Source: DASWJS01 sp036397035 (GTDB taxonomy: Bacteria; Actinomycetota; AC-67). Taken from it: a DNA stretch of 64,000 bases. The notes beneath the pieces are model-generated. The model saw only the letters and a program-made list of their open reading frames with translations. It made no database searches and was not told where the DNA came from. A program made the translations under genes and the position numbers. Position 1 is the first letter of the stretch; each line of letters begins with the position of its first letter. Location of the stretch: the NCBI GenBank assembly GCA_036397035.1, contig DASWJS010000020.1, positions 1-64,000 of the forward strand. The letters run 5' to 3'. This document shows positions 31,901-39,950 of this stretch, piece after piece.

Positions 31901-33194
31901 CGGGCGACGCGGTGAAGTGCGCCAGGGTGAACGAGCTGGAGCGTGCGGTCGTCGAGGCGCCGATCGTGTCGCCGTTGCCCGCCATCCAGCCTTCGGAGCG
32001 GCTCGCGAAGGCGACCGAAGCCAGGTAGCCGGCGGGGTCCGGCTCGCGACGCCAGGCGTTTCCTTCGAAGTGGAACAGCCCGAGCCCACCGGCGAACACG
32101 TCGCCCGACGGGACGACCGACAAGCTCGACAGCTCGAACGGCGAGAAGGGGAACGGGTGATCGCAGATGTCGCCGACGCTGAAGGTCCCCTGTCCGGTGG
32201 TGCTCTCGGTGCCGCTGAAGGTGTACTGGACGGGGCAGTAGGAGTCGTACGTTCCGTTGCGCCAGCGAATCGCGAACGGTCGCTGCGGGTCGCCGAGGGG
32301 GTCGGTTGCGTCGACCGGCGACATGCCCCCCGCGATCCAGATCGCACTGTGCCGGGGGTCCGCCGCGATTGCCGTGCCGATGACGGCGAGGTTCACGTTG
32401 CCGCTCTCGTCCTGGCTCGGCGCGGGGTTGTCGAAGATGGGCTGGCCGGTCTTCTGCTGCGTCCAGCCGAGCGCGCCTCGCCGGAAGATCTGCAGCTCGC
32501 GAGAGGAGGACGAGGTCCCGACCGCCCAGGCGTCGTTCGCGGTGAGCAGACCGACCGCGCGCAGGTCGACGCCGGTGCCTCGGAACTCGGCCGAGTCCAC
32601 CGCCCACCCGTTGCCGCGGTTCACCAGCACCGTGCCGTTGGCTCCGACCGCGTAGCCGGTCTGCGAGGAGCCGCCGGCGAGGAAGGAGATGCCGACGAGG
32701 TCCTCGCACGTGATCGCGGGACAGGCGGAGGCCATCCTCCAACCAATGCCGGGCCGGTACCGGACCATCGTGCCGCGCGTGCCGACGGCCCACCCCTCGC
32801 CCGTCGGCGCGAACGCCAGGGCGGACAGAGTCGGGTTGCGAACGTTTCCTTGCTTGGTGCGCGGCGGCCCCACCCGTGTCCAGGCGCCGGCCGGTCCCGT
32901 GCGGAAGAAGTGCACCTGCCCGAGCGGGGCTCGGCGATCCCAGCCGGACCCGCGGCCCGCGATGTGTCCGATCGCCCAGAACTTCTGCGAGCCGGGGACG
33001 CTCGCGATGCGCGAGATGCGCGCGTCGAGCGTCACCGGCTGGGCGATCGCGCGGCTCCCCTGCAAGCCCGGGCGAAGCTGAGGGCGGATCCGCGTCGAGG
33101 CGTGGGAGGGAAGCCCGAGGGCGAGCACGGCGACGGCCAGCACGCCCGCGCGCGCGACGCGGACGGCCTGCCGCTTCGAAGGGGATGTCTTCAC
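28974..33194 (-). CDS. Large surface protein: beta-propeller repeats, phosphoesterase-like domain, C-terminal anchor
   Basis: This 1406-residue exported protein has a signal peptide (VARAGVLAVAVLALGLPSHA). Residues about 60-800 hold many repeats of the type GWAVGxxGTMVRY or AVGANGTVLV, as in BNR/YCF48-type propellers. Residues about 830-1100 resemble a calcineurin-like phosphoesterase (VPVFGSMGPSDLL, RVIVLDTSDKTFQ, VSNVP, GGSHYPLDSHFHAW), though ligands are not all certain. An Ig-like region, a Pro-rich linker and a C-terminal membrane helix with basic tail (WAAASLVGIAGLAFGLAWG) follow, so it is cell-surface anchored. GTG 33194 is chosen because AGGAGGA precedes it and it begins the signal peptide. 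The function is unknown. Confidence 0.75.
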   Translation of the reverse strand: MKTSPSKRQAVRVARAGVLAVAVLALGLPSHASTRIRPQLRPGLQGSRAIAQPVTLDARISRIASVPGSQKFWAIGHIAGRGSGWDRRAPLGQVHFFRTGPAGAWTRVGPPRTKQGNVRNPTLSALAFAPTGEGWAVGTRGTMVRYRPGIGWRMASACPAITCEDLVGISFLAGGSSQTGYAVGANGTVLVNRGNGWAVDSAEFRGTGVDLRAVGLLTANDAWAVGTSSSSRELQIFRRGALGWTQQKTGQPIFDNPAPSQDESGNVNLAVIGTAIAADPRHSAIWIAGGMSPVDATDPLGDPQRPFAIRWRNGTYDSYCPVQYTFSGTESTTGQGTFSVGDICDHPFPFSPFELSSLSVVPSGDVFAGGLGLFHFEGNAWRREPDPAGYLASVAFASRSEGWMAGNGDTIGASTTARSSSFTLAHFTASPDGARVARWPNFNRAVLTGVALSPDGERALAVGDDGAILYNEHGAGWIPIHNDRRRLRAVAWRTDREAWVVGQSGLVIRVLDGEVLEDHAWDVTDQTLFGVAFDGATGYAVGAGGAILRFQGGAWRPDPASGSTKETLYDVAVRDGGALAVGSGATVLINTGDSWRADPSLGAVLDLPRTAAADLFAAGVLADGTLLAGGNRGALAFAEPGEPWRVLSPLDRGMAVFDAEATRLPSGRVAVFASLSPDQTKFRASDVGATRGWPMYFDGETWTDLDHGHRMTTHPELDVSAARDPVFGVALDPGGRSGWAVGGMPAELVDDGNHLALDATSSVYRFDLDRDPSAPDTTAMPLLEPDGVTLAFFSDSACGSGPCSVTVGSGVAADTIPLSIRDEINTLAQRPGGPSFALYAGNMRAVGIPEELDAFRGYLERFDVPVFGSMGPSDLLSPSTSAAFDLMPEIPEDLRRQFQIPDAERTFALNRPFLETFAHEIAPWGTGASTHPDIVPVEIGLPATEGLARSHYAFDYAPGGTPALRVIVLDTSDKTFQKSGRNSSQNPQQDQATWIQQVAADATTHSPPIPFVIVSNVPTINPTSGLGQDRRNMMTDGPAFESQAVALRASAVLTGWVRGNAQYWYPSRVAPERVPFIIAGTAGTPIGGSHYPLDSHFHAWDLIHIGDAGGDLLNAQAEVTVRTFPVFDYVALNPVDGTDTEAGGLLLFRALGRGIDGGGPPDDPAQSKRLHIEFPLPFTCPSELIPGYGTCINSRTTRPDFQFVSEDPSIAQFVTAMYGNPRVPLRVRAGEVVPNPQSGLLCTFRQGSTHVKIVSGLHQMRIPITVGPGHGPCIRDAVLARPLVPEPLPNPRPEPAPAPLPPIPAPPNPAVVVLPPPPPPVTAPAPPAAGGYAKKEEHEAEVEESGADFQALPVQPRRASSFEPTIGWAAASLVGIAGLAFGLAWGASAPYRRRVYQRVHVTDRGA

Positions 33195-33222
33195 TGCTGA
33201 ACCGGTCCTCCTGCGCGGGGAA

Positions 33223-33257
33223 CCGAGGAGCCGACCCTCGAAGGGTCGGCTCCTCGG
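33223..33257 (-). terminator. Hairpin terminator for the upstream secreted-protein gene
   Basis: A perfect 16-bp stem (33223-33238 with 33242-33257) and 3-base loop lie 33 bases past the stop of the gene at 33291-34667. It is immediately upstream of the ribosome-binding site of the giant surface protein. It could also attenuate read-through. Confidence 0.65.
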
Positions 33258-33290
33258 GTCCGTCACGTCAAGCCCGTGGGTTCGGTTTCG

Positions 33291-34667
33291 TCACGGGAAG
33301 AAGATCTCCCTCCCGGTGTTCGGCCAGAAGTCTCCGAACGGGCTCGGGATCTGGCACGGCTCGCCGTATCCGTGGTTCGGGTTCGGCGGCAGCGTGCCAC
33401 CGAACGTCGGCGTCCAGCACGACGGGCCGGGTGCGCTCCCGGGTCCGAGGTTGGGCGCGGTGTACCCGGACCGGTACGCGTTGTTCGGGACGATGTCCTG
33501 CAGGCTGACCAGCCCGATCAGCCAGTCGATGTCGTCCTCGTTCGCCGGCGGCGGCAGCATGCTGAGCGGGACTGCTACCGGGGACCGAACGATCGTGTTG
33601 AGCCAGGTCGCGCCGGCGATCGAGATGAGGTCGCCGGTCGCGCCGCCGCCCGAGGACTTCGGGACGGCGAACGGCTGGTAGCCGCCGGCCGGGAAGGAAC
33701 CGGGGTCCGTCGGGTTCGACTTGCAGTTGGTGTCGGTGATCGGGATGGACCCGACGACCTTGACCGTCAGCGTCGTCTGGCCGCTCTCCGGCTGGTTGCG
33801 CTGGATGCGATAGAAGTAGTCGCCGGTGCCGTTCATCGAGTTGGCCTCGTGCGAGGCCTCCTCCGACACGACGTCGAACGAAACGAAGCCGCCGTCGCCC
33901 GAGGGGTCGTAGTAGCCCATCTCCGGCGAGACCTTGTACGCGCCGCCGTCGGGACGGGGGCCGGTGTACTCGAACTTCATGCCGATGCGCAGCATCCACT
34001 GGTCCTGCCAGTGTCCGAGGATGCCGGAGTAGAGATAGGTGAGGTCCTGGCCGTCGCCGTCCGGGTCGCTCGTGGTCCGCTCGCACACGGGGTGCGGCCT
34101 GTTGTCCAGCAGGTGCGTGTCGCGGTAGTAGCCGTGGTAGGACCAGCCCGTGGCGTTGCCGTCCGGCGGGTCGAGGGAGTCCTCGTCGGGCAGCAGCCCG
34201 TCGACGACCCACGTCGCCTTGAGCGCCGGACCGCCGTGGGTTTGCCCGACCTCGACGGCCTGCGGGTCGTAGTCCGCGTTGTCCGGGTCCGTCCACGGGC
34301 AGCTCGTTCCCGAGCACTGACCGAAGGAATCCGCTTCGAGCTTGAACGAGAGCAGGTCGGTGGCGTTGACGTCCGACTCGCAGAGCAGCGCTTCCGCCGT
34401 CGGGTTCTCGCAAATCACGTCGTCGGCGGCATCCTCGACCGGCTCGGCCGCGTCGTAGACGGGCGCGAGCGCGTCGTCGGCCGCATCGAGCGCCGGGTCG
34501 GCCGGATCGTCGGCGTCTTGGAAGTCGCCCGTGTCCCCGGCGGAATCGGTCATGTAGCAGTCACTTCCGCCGTCGCATCCAATCGTGACGGCGCCTGCCG
34601 GCGTAAGGCTCATGACCAACGCCGCGACGGCAACTCCGGCTAGGAGCACCTTCATGCGCTTGCCCAT
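33291..34667 (-). CDS. Secreted Asp-rich protein of unknown function
   Basis: This 458-residue exported protein has a signal peptide (KRMKVLLAGVAVAALVMSLTPAGA) followed by an acidic Ala/Asp-rich segment (DADDPADPALDAADDALAP...). The large beta-rich domain after it contains aromatic and Asp/Asn-rich stretches such as DPDNADYDPQAV and TSDPDGDGQDLTYLY, which could bind calcium. I do not recognise the family. ATG 34667 has AGGAGG 6 bases upstream. It is encoded just before the giant propeller protein, separated by a terminator hairpin. Confidence 0.7.
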   Translation of the reverse strand: MGKRMKVLLAGVAVAALVMSLTPAGAVTIGCDGGSDCYMTDSAGDTGDFQDADDPADPALDAADDALAPVYDAAEPVEDAADDVICENPTAEALLCESDVNATDLLSFKLEADSFGQCSGTSCPWTDPDNADYDPQAVEVGQTHGGPALKATWVVDGLLPDEDSLDPPDGNATGWSYHGYYRDTHLLDNRPHPVCERTTSDPDGDGQDLTYLYSGILGHWQDQWMLRIGMKFEYTGPRPDGGAYKVSPEMGYYDPSGDGGFVSFDVVSEEASHEANSMNGTGDYFYRIQRNQPESGQTTLTVKVVGSIPITDTNCKSNPTDPGSFPAGGYQPFAVPKSSGGGATGDLISIAGATWLNTIVRSPVAVPLSMLPPPANEDDIDWLIGLVSLQDIVPNNAYRSGYTAPNLGPGSAPGPSCWTPTFGGTLPPNPNHGYGEPCQIPSPFGDFWPNTGREIFFP

Positions 34668-34780
34668 TCGTTCCCTCCTCGTGGTTCGTGCCCACGTTCC
34701 TATTCGTGCTCCATGTCCTGTTTCCTCCCTCCTGGGAGGAATCCGGCGCACGGGCCGAAATGCCGGGTCCGCGAGGTGGG

Positions 34781-36835
34781 CTAGGAGGTCTTTGCGGTCC
34801 GTGACCTGGGAGAACTCTTTGCGGCCGCGGGCCGAGAGCCGTTCATGGAGGGGGCGATGACGAAGGGCTCGACGCGGGTGAGGAACGGCTCGACCTCCGC
34901 CTGGGAGAGGGCTTCGCGCTCGATCAAGGCCTGGACGATCTCGTTCACGACATCCCGGTTGCGTCGAAGGATCGTCTCGGCGCGGTGCTCGGCGTCTTCG
35001 ATGAAGTCGCGGACCTCCTTGTCGACGGCTTCCAGGACCGTCTGGGAGACGCTGAGCATCTGGGCCGCGTCGCGACCGAGGTACATCGCGCCTTCCTTCT
35101 GGACCGTGACGCGCCCGACCTCGTGGGTCATGCCCCAGGTCGCCACCATCTTGCGCGCGAGGTCGGTGGCCTTCTCGAGGTCGCCCTTGCTGCCGGTCGA
35201 GATCTCACCGAAGACGATGTTCTCCGCCGCGAGGCCGGCGAGCAGCACGGTCAGCTCGGCCTCGACGTCGCTCTTGAGCAGCACGAGCTTGTCCGCGGAC
35301 TGGTAGTTCGTCGCATGGCCGAGCTGGCGGCCGCGCGCCACGATCGAGAGCTTCTGCACGCCGACCGCCTGCGACACCGCGCGGGCGACGATCGCATGGC
35401 CGGCCTCGTGGTTGGCGACGAGGACTTTCTCCTGTTCGGTGAGGATGTGCGCCTTGCGCTGGGGACCCGCGATCGTTCGCTCGACGGCCTCGTCGAGGTC
35501 GCGGGTGCTGATCGTCTCGCTGTCGCGGCGAACGGCGAGCAGCGCCGCTTCGTTCACCACGTTGGCAAGCTCCGCGCCCGTGAAGCCGGGCGTCTGCTTG
35601 GCGATCAGCAACAGGTCCGCGTCCTCGGCGAGCGGCCGGTTGCGCGTGTGCACGTTCAGGATCTCCACGCGGCCCTTCACGTCGGGCACCTCGACGACGA
35701 CCTGCCGGTCGAACCGTCCCGGCCGCAGGAGCGCGGGGTCCAGGATGTCGGGACGGTTGGTCGCGGCCATGATCACGACACCGCTGGAGACGTCGAAGCC
35801 GTCCATCTCGGCGAGCATCTGGTTCAGCGTCTGCTCGCGTTCGTCGTTGCCCTGGCCGAGCCCCGCGCCGCGCTGGCGGCCGGCGGCGTCCAGCTCGTCG
35901 ATGAAGACCAGGCAGGGCGCGTTGGCGCGTGCGGTCTTGAAGAGGTCGCGCACGCGCGCGGCGCCGATGCCCACGAGCGCCTCGACGAACTCCGAGCCGG
36001 CCATCGAGAAGAACGGCACGTTCGCTTCGCCGGCCGTCGCTCGCGCCAGCAGCGTCTTGCCGGTCCCCGGCGGGCCGGCGAGCAGCACGCCCTTCGGCGC
36101 TTTCGCACCCACCGACGCGAAGCGCAGCGGGTTCATCAGGTACTCGACGACCTCGCGCAGCTCGATGACCGCTTCGTCGACGGCCGCGGCGTCGGCGAAG
36201 GTCACCGGGCCCTTGCCCTTCTTGCGCCGCGTGACCTTGGCGAGCATCTTGCTGAACTGCAGCAGCTCGCCGGCGCCGCCCGCGTTGCCGGTGATCAGCA
36301 GGAAGAAGAAGCTGAACAGCGAGGCCAGGATCAGCAACGGCAACAGGAACTGCGCAAGGAACCGGCGGGTTGCCTTCCCCGACTGCGGGTCCACAACCAC
36401 CTCGGCGCCGGAGTCCGTCAGCTCGCCGATCAATTGCGCCGTCGCGCTGTCGCTCTTTGGGTAGCGCGCGAACAGCGACTCGTCGCTGCTGGTGACGATC
36501 TGGACGGTCGAGTCCTCGTCGAGCAGCGTGGCGTGCACGATGCGCCCGCGCGCGGCCAGGTCTTCGACGCGGCTGAAGGACACCTCCTCGCCGACGGCGT
36601 CGGGCGCGAGGCCGCGCACGAGCGAGAACCACGTCACGACGAGCACGGTTGCCAGGACGAGCAGGCCCGGACCGATGAGGACGCGGAGCTTGATCCGCGG
36701 GACGCGCTTGCGGGCGCTCTTCACCGCCGCGGAGATGCGCGCGCGCGGCGACGGCTTCGCGCTCGGTTCGGGTGGCCGGCGTGACCCCTTCGACGGGGAA
36801 GCGGGGGGAGATGGTTGCGTCTGGTCGTCTCTCAT
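34781..36835 (-). CDS. ftsH: ATP-dependent zinc metalloprotease FtsH
   Basis: FtsH degrades misfolded or regulatory membrane and cytoplasmic proteins. The 684-residue protein has an N-terminal Pro/Ser-rich cytoplasmic tail (about 1-55), two membrane helices (about 56-77 and 165-185) flanking an extracytoplasmic domain, and the AAA+ module with Walker A GPPGTGKT, Walker B VFIDELDA and second-region RPGRFDRQ. The protease domain has HEAGH (zinc ligands). It differs from housekeeping FtsH in FADAAAVDEA where FxDVAGxDEA is usual, so it may be a second paralogue. The ATG 36835 start is chosen because upstream sequence is low-complexity read-through. Confidence 0.92.
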   Translation of the reverse strand: MRDDQTQPSPPASPSKGSRRPPEPSAKPSPRARISAAVKSARKRVPRIKLRVLIGPGLLVLATVLVVTWFSLVRGLAPDAVGEEVSFSRVEDLAARGRIVHATLLDEDSTVQIVTSSDESLFARYPKSDSATAQLIGELTDSGAEVVVDPQSGKATRRFLAQFLLPLLILASLFSFFFLLITGNAGGAGELLQFSKMLAKVTRRKKGKGPVTFADAAAVDEAVIELREVVEYLMNPLRFASVGAKAPKGVLLAGPPGTGKTLLARATAGEANVPFFSMAGSEFVEALVGIGAARVRDLFKTARANAPCLVFIDELDAAGRQRGAGLGQGNDEREQTLNQMLAEMDGFDVSSGVVIMAATNRPDILDPALLRPGRFDRQVVVEVPDVKGRVEILNVHTRNRPLAEDADLLLIAKQTPGFTGAELANVVNEAALLAVRRDSETISTRDLDEAVERTIAGPQRKAHILTEQEKVLVANHEAGHAIVARAVSQAVGVQKLSIVARGRQLGHATNYQSADKLVLLKSDVEAELTVLLAGLAAENIVFGEISTGSKGDLEKATDLARKMVATWGMTHEVGRVTVQKEGAMYLGRDAAQMLSVSQTVLEAVDKEVRDFIEDAEHRAETILRRNRDVVNEIVQALIEREALSQAEVEPFLTRVEPFVIAPSMNGSRPAAAKSSPRSRTAKTS

Positions 36836-36896
36836 GCTCTGGTTTCGGCGGCCTGCGGGCGAACGTCTCGGTGGCGCGTTCGGGACTCGCGCGGAC

Positions 36897-37427
36897 CTAA
36901 ATGCGTACCCCCTTGTACCAGTACTTGCCGTAGGCCGCCGCCACGTCGGCCACATGGTAGGCGCGAAGGATGTACCCCTCGCCGGGCTTGACGTTGAACG
37001 TCACCTTCTCGGGGCAACCGACGCCTTCTGCCTCGCACTGGCCGGATTGCACCTTGCCTCGGGCCTTGAAGGACATGGCCCCCTTACCGCTGACTTTGCA
37101 GATCCAAAGCTCGTAGTCGACGGTGGGCGCCATCGTCACCGTCATCTGGACCGGCTTGTACTGCCCGATCTTGGCCGGAACCGTGACCCCGATGTCGTCC
37201 CAGGAATCGGCGACCGTCAAGGGCGTGAGTTTGCACGCCTCGGTGTTCCCGTTCGACGAGGTGAGCGCGGCCTCGCCGGTGATCGCCGCGGTCGTCCAGG
37301 GGCACGCGGCCGCGCAGGGCCAGGGCGCAGACCATCGCAGCTCCTCGGTGCCGATGTTCTTTGCTTCGGCCGGGACCGTGCTCGCAACCAGGCAAGCCAG
37401 AGCGCCGACGAGCGCGAATCGCCGCAC
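36897..37427 (-). CDS. Small secreted Cys-containing protein
   Basis: This 176-residue exported protein has a signal peptide (RRFALVGALACLVASTVPAEA) and a mature domain with about six Cys (PCAAACPW, ACKLTPL, WICKVSG, QCEAEGVGCPE). It ends in a strand-rich KVTFNVKPGEGYILRAYHVADV. No family is recognised. The GTG start has AGGAGG 9 bases upstream. It lies 61 bases before the ftsH start on the same strand, but ftsH may have its own promoter. Confidence 0.68.
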   Translation of the reverse strand: MRRFALVGALACLVASTVPAEAKNIGTEELRWSAPWPCAAACPWTTAAITGEAALTSSNGNTEACKLTPLTVADSWDDIGVTVPAKIGQYKPVQMTVTMAPTVDYELWICKVSGKGAMSFKARGKVQSGQCEAEGVGCPEKVTFNVKPGEGYILRAYHVADVAAAYGKYWYKGVRI

Positions 37428-37579
37428 GTACCGTTACCTCCTGAGTTTGGCCCGCGTCGGATAGGGGAGATCGTCCCCTCCTACTTGTTCCACATCTGGA
37501 ACCGGACTCCTGCTTCGGGGAAAACCTCTTCTCGCGGCGAGCTCGAGCGCCGCGGCCACGTTCCTGCGGAAACCGGCTG

Positions 37580-38302
37580 CTAGATCGCGATCGTCACCAT
37601 CGCCACGACCGGCGGCTCGAACGGCACGTGATCGACGTTGCCGAGCACGACCCAGACCGTGTGGTCCCCGGTCGCCACGTCGTCGAAGGTCACGCTCCTC
37701 TCGCGGCTGTGCACGATCGAGGGGTCGTCGGCCGGGACCGGGCTCCCGTCGAAGGCGGGCTCGGTGTCCAGGAAGTAGTGGAAGTGATCGGGCGAGGGAT
37801 CGTCGCCGTCGGACACGGTGGCGCCCTCGAGGTCGTCCACCGTCACCGTCAGGGCGCCCTTCTTCGTCGATGCGCTCGCGGCGATCGACGGGCCGTCGAC
37901 CGTCACGTCGATCGTGTCCTCGTCGGTCCCGATGCGCGTGTGATTTCCGTCGCCGAAGACGACGGTGAACGTGTGCTCGCCGACGGACAGGCCGTAGATC
38001 GGGACGGTTGCCGCGGCCGAGTGGACGATGCCTGCCTCCCGCGGGATCGGCTCGCCCTCGGCGACCGGATCGCGGTCGATAAAGACGTGGAAGTGGCCGC
38101 TGTCGCCCGAGGCGTCTCCGTCGGCGGCGACGATGTCGATGCCGCGCGCGGTGGGCTGAAGGAAGACCACGTTGCCTCCGACGACGGCGTCGTTCGCCGG
38201 CCCCGTAATCGACAGCGAGCGCGTGCTGAAGTCCGCGCCTCCCGACGAGCATGCGCCAAGCATCAGCAGCCCGGCGGCGACGGCTCCGAGTCTCCGTGGC
38301 AT
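37580..38302 (-). CDS. Lipoprotein with two DUF4399-like domains
   Basis: This 240-residue lipoprotein has the lipobox LLMLGACSSGG and then two related domains of about 100 residues. Each contains a His-rich strand (SGHFHVFIDRDP; PDHFHYFLDTEP) followed by a Pro-rich turn, IVHS and a closing GxHTVWVVLG/GEHTFTVVFG motif. This is the DUF4399 pattern. Domain duplication and paired His suggest metal binding, possibly copper, but that is inference. It is encoded divergently from the aldehyde dehydrogenase gene. Confidence 0.75.
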   Translation of the reverse strand: MPRRLGAVAAGLLMLGACSSGGADFSTRSLSITGPANDAVVGGNVVFLQPTARGIDIVAADGDASGDSGHFHVFIDRDPVAEGEPIPREAGIVHSAAATVPIYGLSVGEHTFTVVFGDGNHTRIGTDEDTIDVTVDGPSIAASASTKKGALTVTVDDLEGATVSDGDDPSPDHFHYFLDTEPAFDGSPVPADDPSIVHSRERSVTFDDVATGDHTVWVVLGNVDHVPFEPPVVAMVTIAI

Positions 38303-38446
38303 CAGGACGTTCCCCCTTGTTCCGGCGTGCGTTTGCCGGCTCGGACGATACACGCTCGCCCGGCGCGAGACGAAACGCAGGTTTGGCTCCGGCGGCGGGC
38401 GCGGCCTAGGCTTGACGGACCATCGGTCGAACTGGAGGTCCTTCCA

Positions 38447-39931
38447 ATGGATGTCGCCGCGCGTACCGAGAAGCTCACGCCTGAAGTCCGGGAGTTCCTG
38501 GCCGAGCCGAAGAAGCTGCTGATCGACGGGCAATGGGTGGACGCGGCCTCCGGCCGGACGTTCGCGAGCGTCGATCCGACGACCGGCAAGGATCTCGTCG
38601 AGGTGCAGTTCGCGGGCGAGGAGGACGTTCGCCGAGCCGTGACCGCCGCGCGCGCCGCCTTCGAGGACGGGCGCTGGTCGCAGCTCGACCCGCGCAAGCG
38701 GGCGAAGGTGCTCTATTCGATCGCCGACGGCATCGAGGCCGGCATGGCGAGCATCGGGCAGCTCGACGTGCTCGACAACGGCAAGCCGTTCGCCTTCGCG
38801 ACCGGCGAGGTCTACCACGCGGCGAGCGTCTTCCGGTACTTCGCGGGCCTCGCCGACAAGATCTTCGGCGAGACGAACCCAACCGAGCCCGGCCGCTTCA
38901 TCTACACGCTGCGCGAGCCGGTCGGCGTCTGCGCGCAGGTGATCCCCTGGAACTTCCCGTCGGCGATGGTGGCCTGGAAGCTCGGGCCCGCGCTGGCGTT
39001 CGGCAACACGGTCGTGCTGAAGCCGGCGGAGGAGACCCCGCTTGAGGCGCTGTGGATCGCGAAGCTCGCGCAGGAGGCCGGCCTGCCCGACGGCGTGCTG
39101 AACGTGCTGACGGGCGACGGAGAGACGACGGGGGCGGCGCTCGTCCGGCACCCCGAGATCGACAAGATCGCGTTCACCGGCTCGACCGAGGTCGGCCGGC
39201 TCATGCTGCAGGCCGCCTCGACCAACATGGCGCGTGTCACGCTTGAACTGGGCGGCAAGTCGCCGAACGTCGTCTTCCCCGACGCCGACTTCACCCAGGC
39301 GATCCCGCAGGCCGCCTTCGGCATCTTCTTCAACTCCGGCCAGATGTGCACCGCGGCGAGCCGGCTGCTCGTCCAGCGCGATGCGCACGACGAATTCGTC
39401 GAGCAGCTCACCGCGGCGGCTGGGGCGTGGAAGGTCGGCGACGGGCTCGAGGACGGCACGCTCGTCGGGCCGCTCGTGTCCAAGCAGCAGTTCGACCGTG
39501 TGAGCAGCTACCTGGAGATCGGCGCGAGCGAGGCCGAGGTTCGGATCGGGGGCTCGCCCGTCGCGGGGACCGACGGCTTCTTCGTCGAGCCGACCATCTT
39601 CACCGGCGTCCAGCCCTCGATGCGCATCGCGCAGGAGGAGATCTTCGGGCCGGTGCTTTCCGTGCTGACTTTCGACGACGTCGACGACGCGATCCGGATC
39701 GCGAACGACACGACCTACGGCTTGGCCGCCGCGGTGTGGACCAAGGACCTGTCCGTCGCGCACAAGGTCGCGCGCGGGATCCGCGCCGGGACCGTCTGGG
39801 TCAACACCTACGGCGTGAACGACGCCGGCGCGCCCACGGGCGGCTTCAAGAACTCCGGCTTCGGCCGCGAGCTGGGCATCCACGCCGCGGAGGCGTACAC
39901 GGAGCTGAAGACCGTCTGGATGCAGTTGTGA
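38447..39931 (+). CDS. NAD(P)-dependent aldehyde dehydrogenase
   Basis: This 494-residue enzyme oxidises an aldehyde to the acid. It has the family motifs PWNFPSAMVAWKLGPALA, the cofactor loop FTGSTEVGR, the catalytic Glu in LELGGKSPNVV, the nucleophile Cys in NSGQMCTAASR and EEIFGPVLSV. It belongs to the ALDH1/2-like (betaine/phenylacetaldehyde) group by overall pattern; the substrate is unknown. GGAGG lies about 9 bases upstream of the ATG. An alcohol dehydrogenase gene starts 19 bases after its stop, so the pair may oxidise an alcohol to an acid in two steps. Confidence 0.93.
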   Translation: MDVAARTEKLTPEVREFLAEPKKLLIDGQWVDAASGRTFASVDPTTGKDLVEVQFAGEEDVRRAVTAARAAFEDGRWSQLDPRKRAKVLYSIADGIEAGMASIGQLDVLDNGKPFAFATGEVYHAASVFRYFAGLADKIFGETNPTEPGRFIYTLREPVGVCAQVIPWNFPSAMVAWKLGPALAFGNTVVLKPAEETPLEALWIAKLAQEAGLPDGVLNVLTGDGETTGAALVRHPEIDKIAFTGSTEVGRLMLQAASTNMARVTLELGGKSPNVVFPDADFTQAIPQAAFGIFFNSGQMCTAASRLLVQRDAHDEFVEQLTAAAGAWKVGDGLEDGTLVGPLVSKQQFDRVSSYLEIGASEAEVRIGGSPVAGTDGFFVEPTIFTGVQPSMRIAQEEIFGPVLSVLTFDDVDDAIRIANDTTYGLAAAVWTKDLSVAHKVARGIRAGTVWVNTYGVNDAGAPTGGFKNSGFGRELGIHAAEAYTELKTVWMQL

Positions 39932-39950
39932 GCGCTGGGACGCCGCGCTG

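Noticed and set aside
30933..33200. 755-codon open frame on the + strand opposite the giant surface protein
   Set aside because: It is the GC-driven complement of a real gene: Arg/Gly/Ala/Asp-rich, no domain, no ribosome-binding site.
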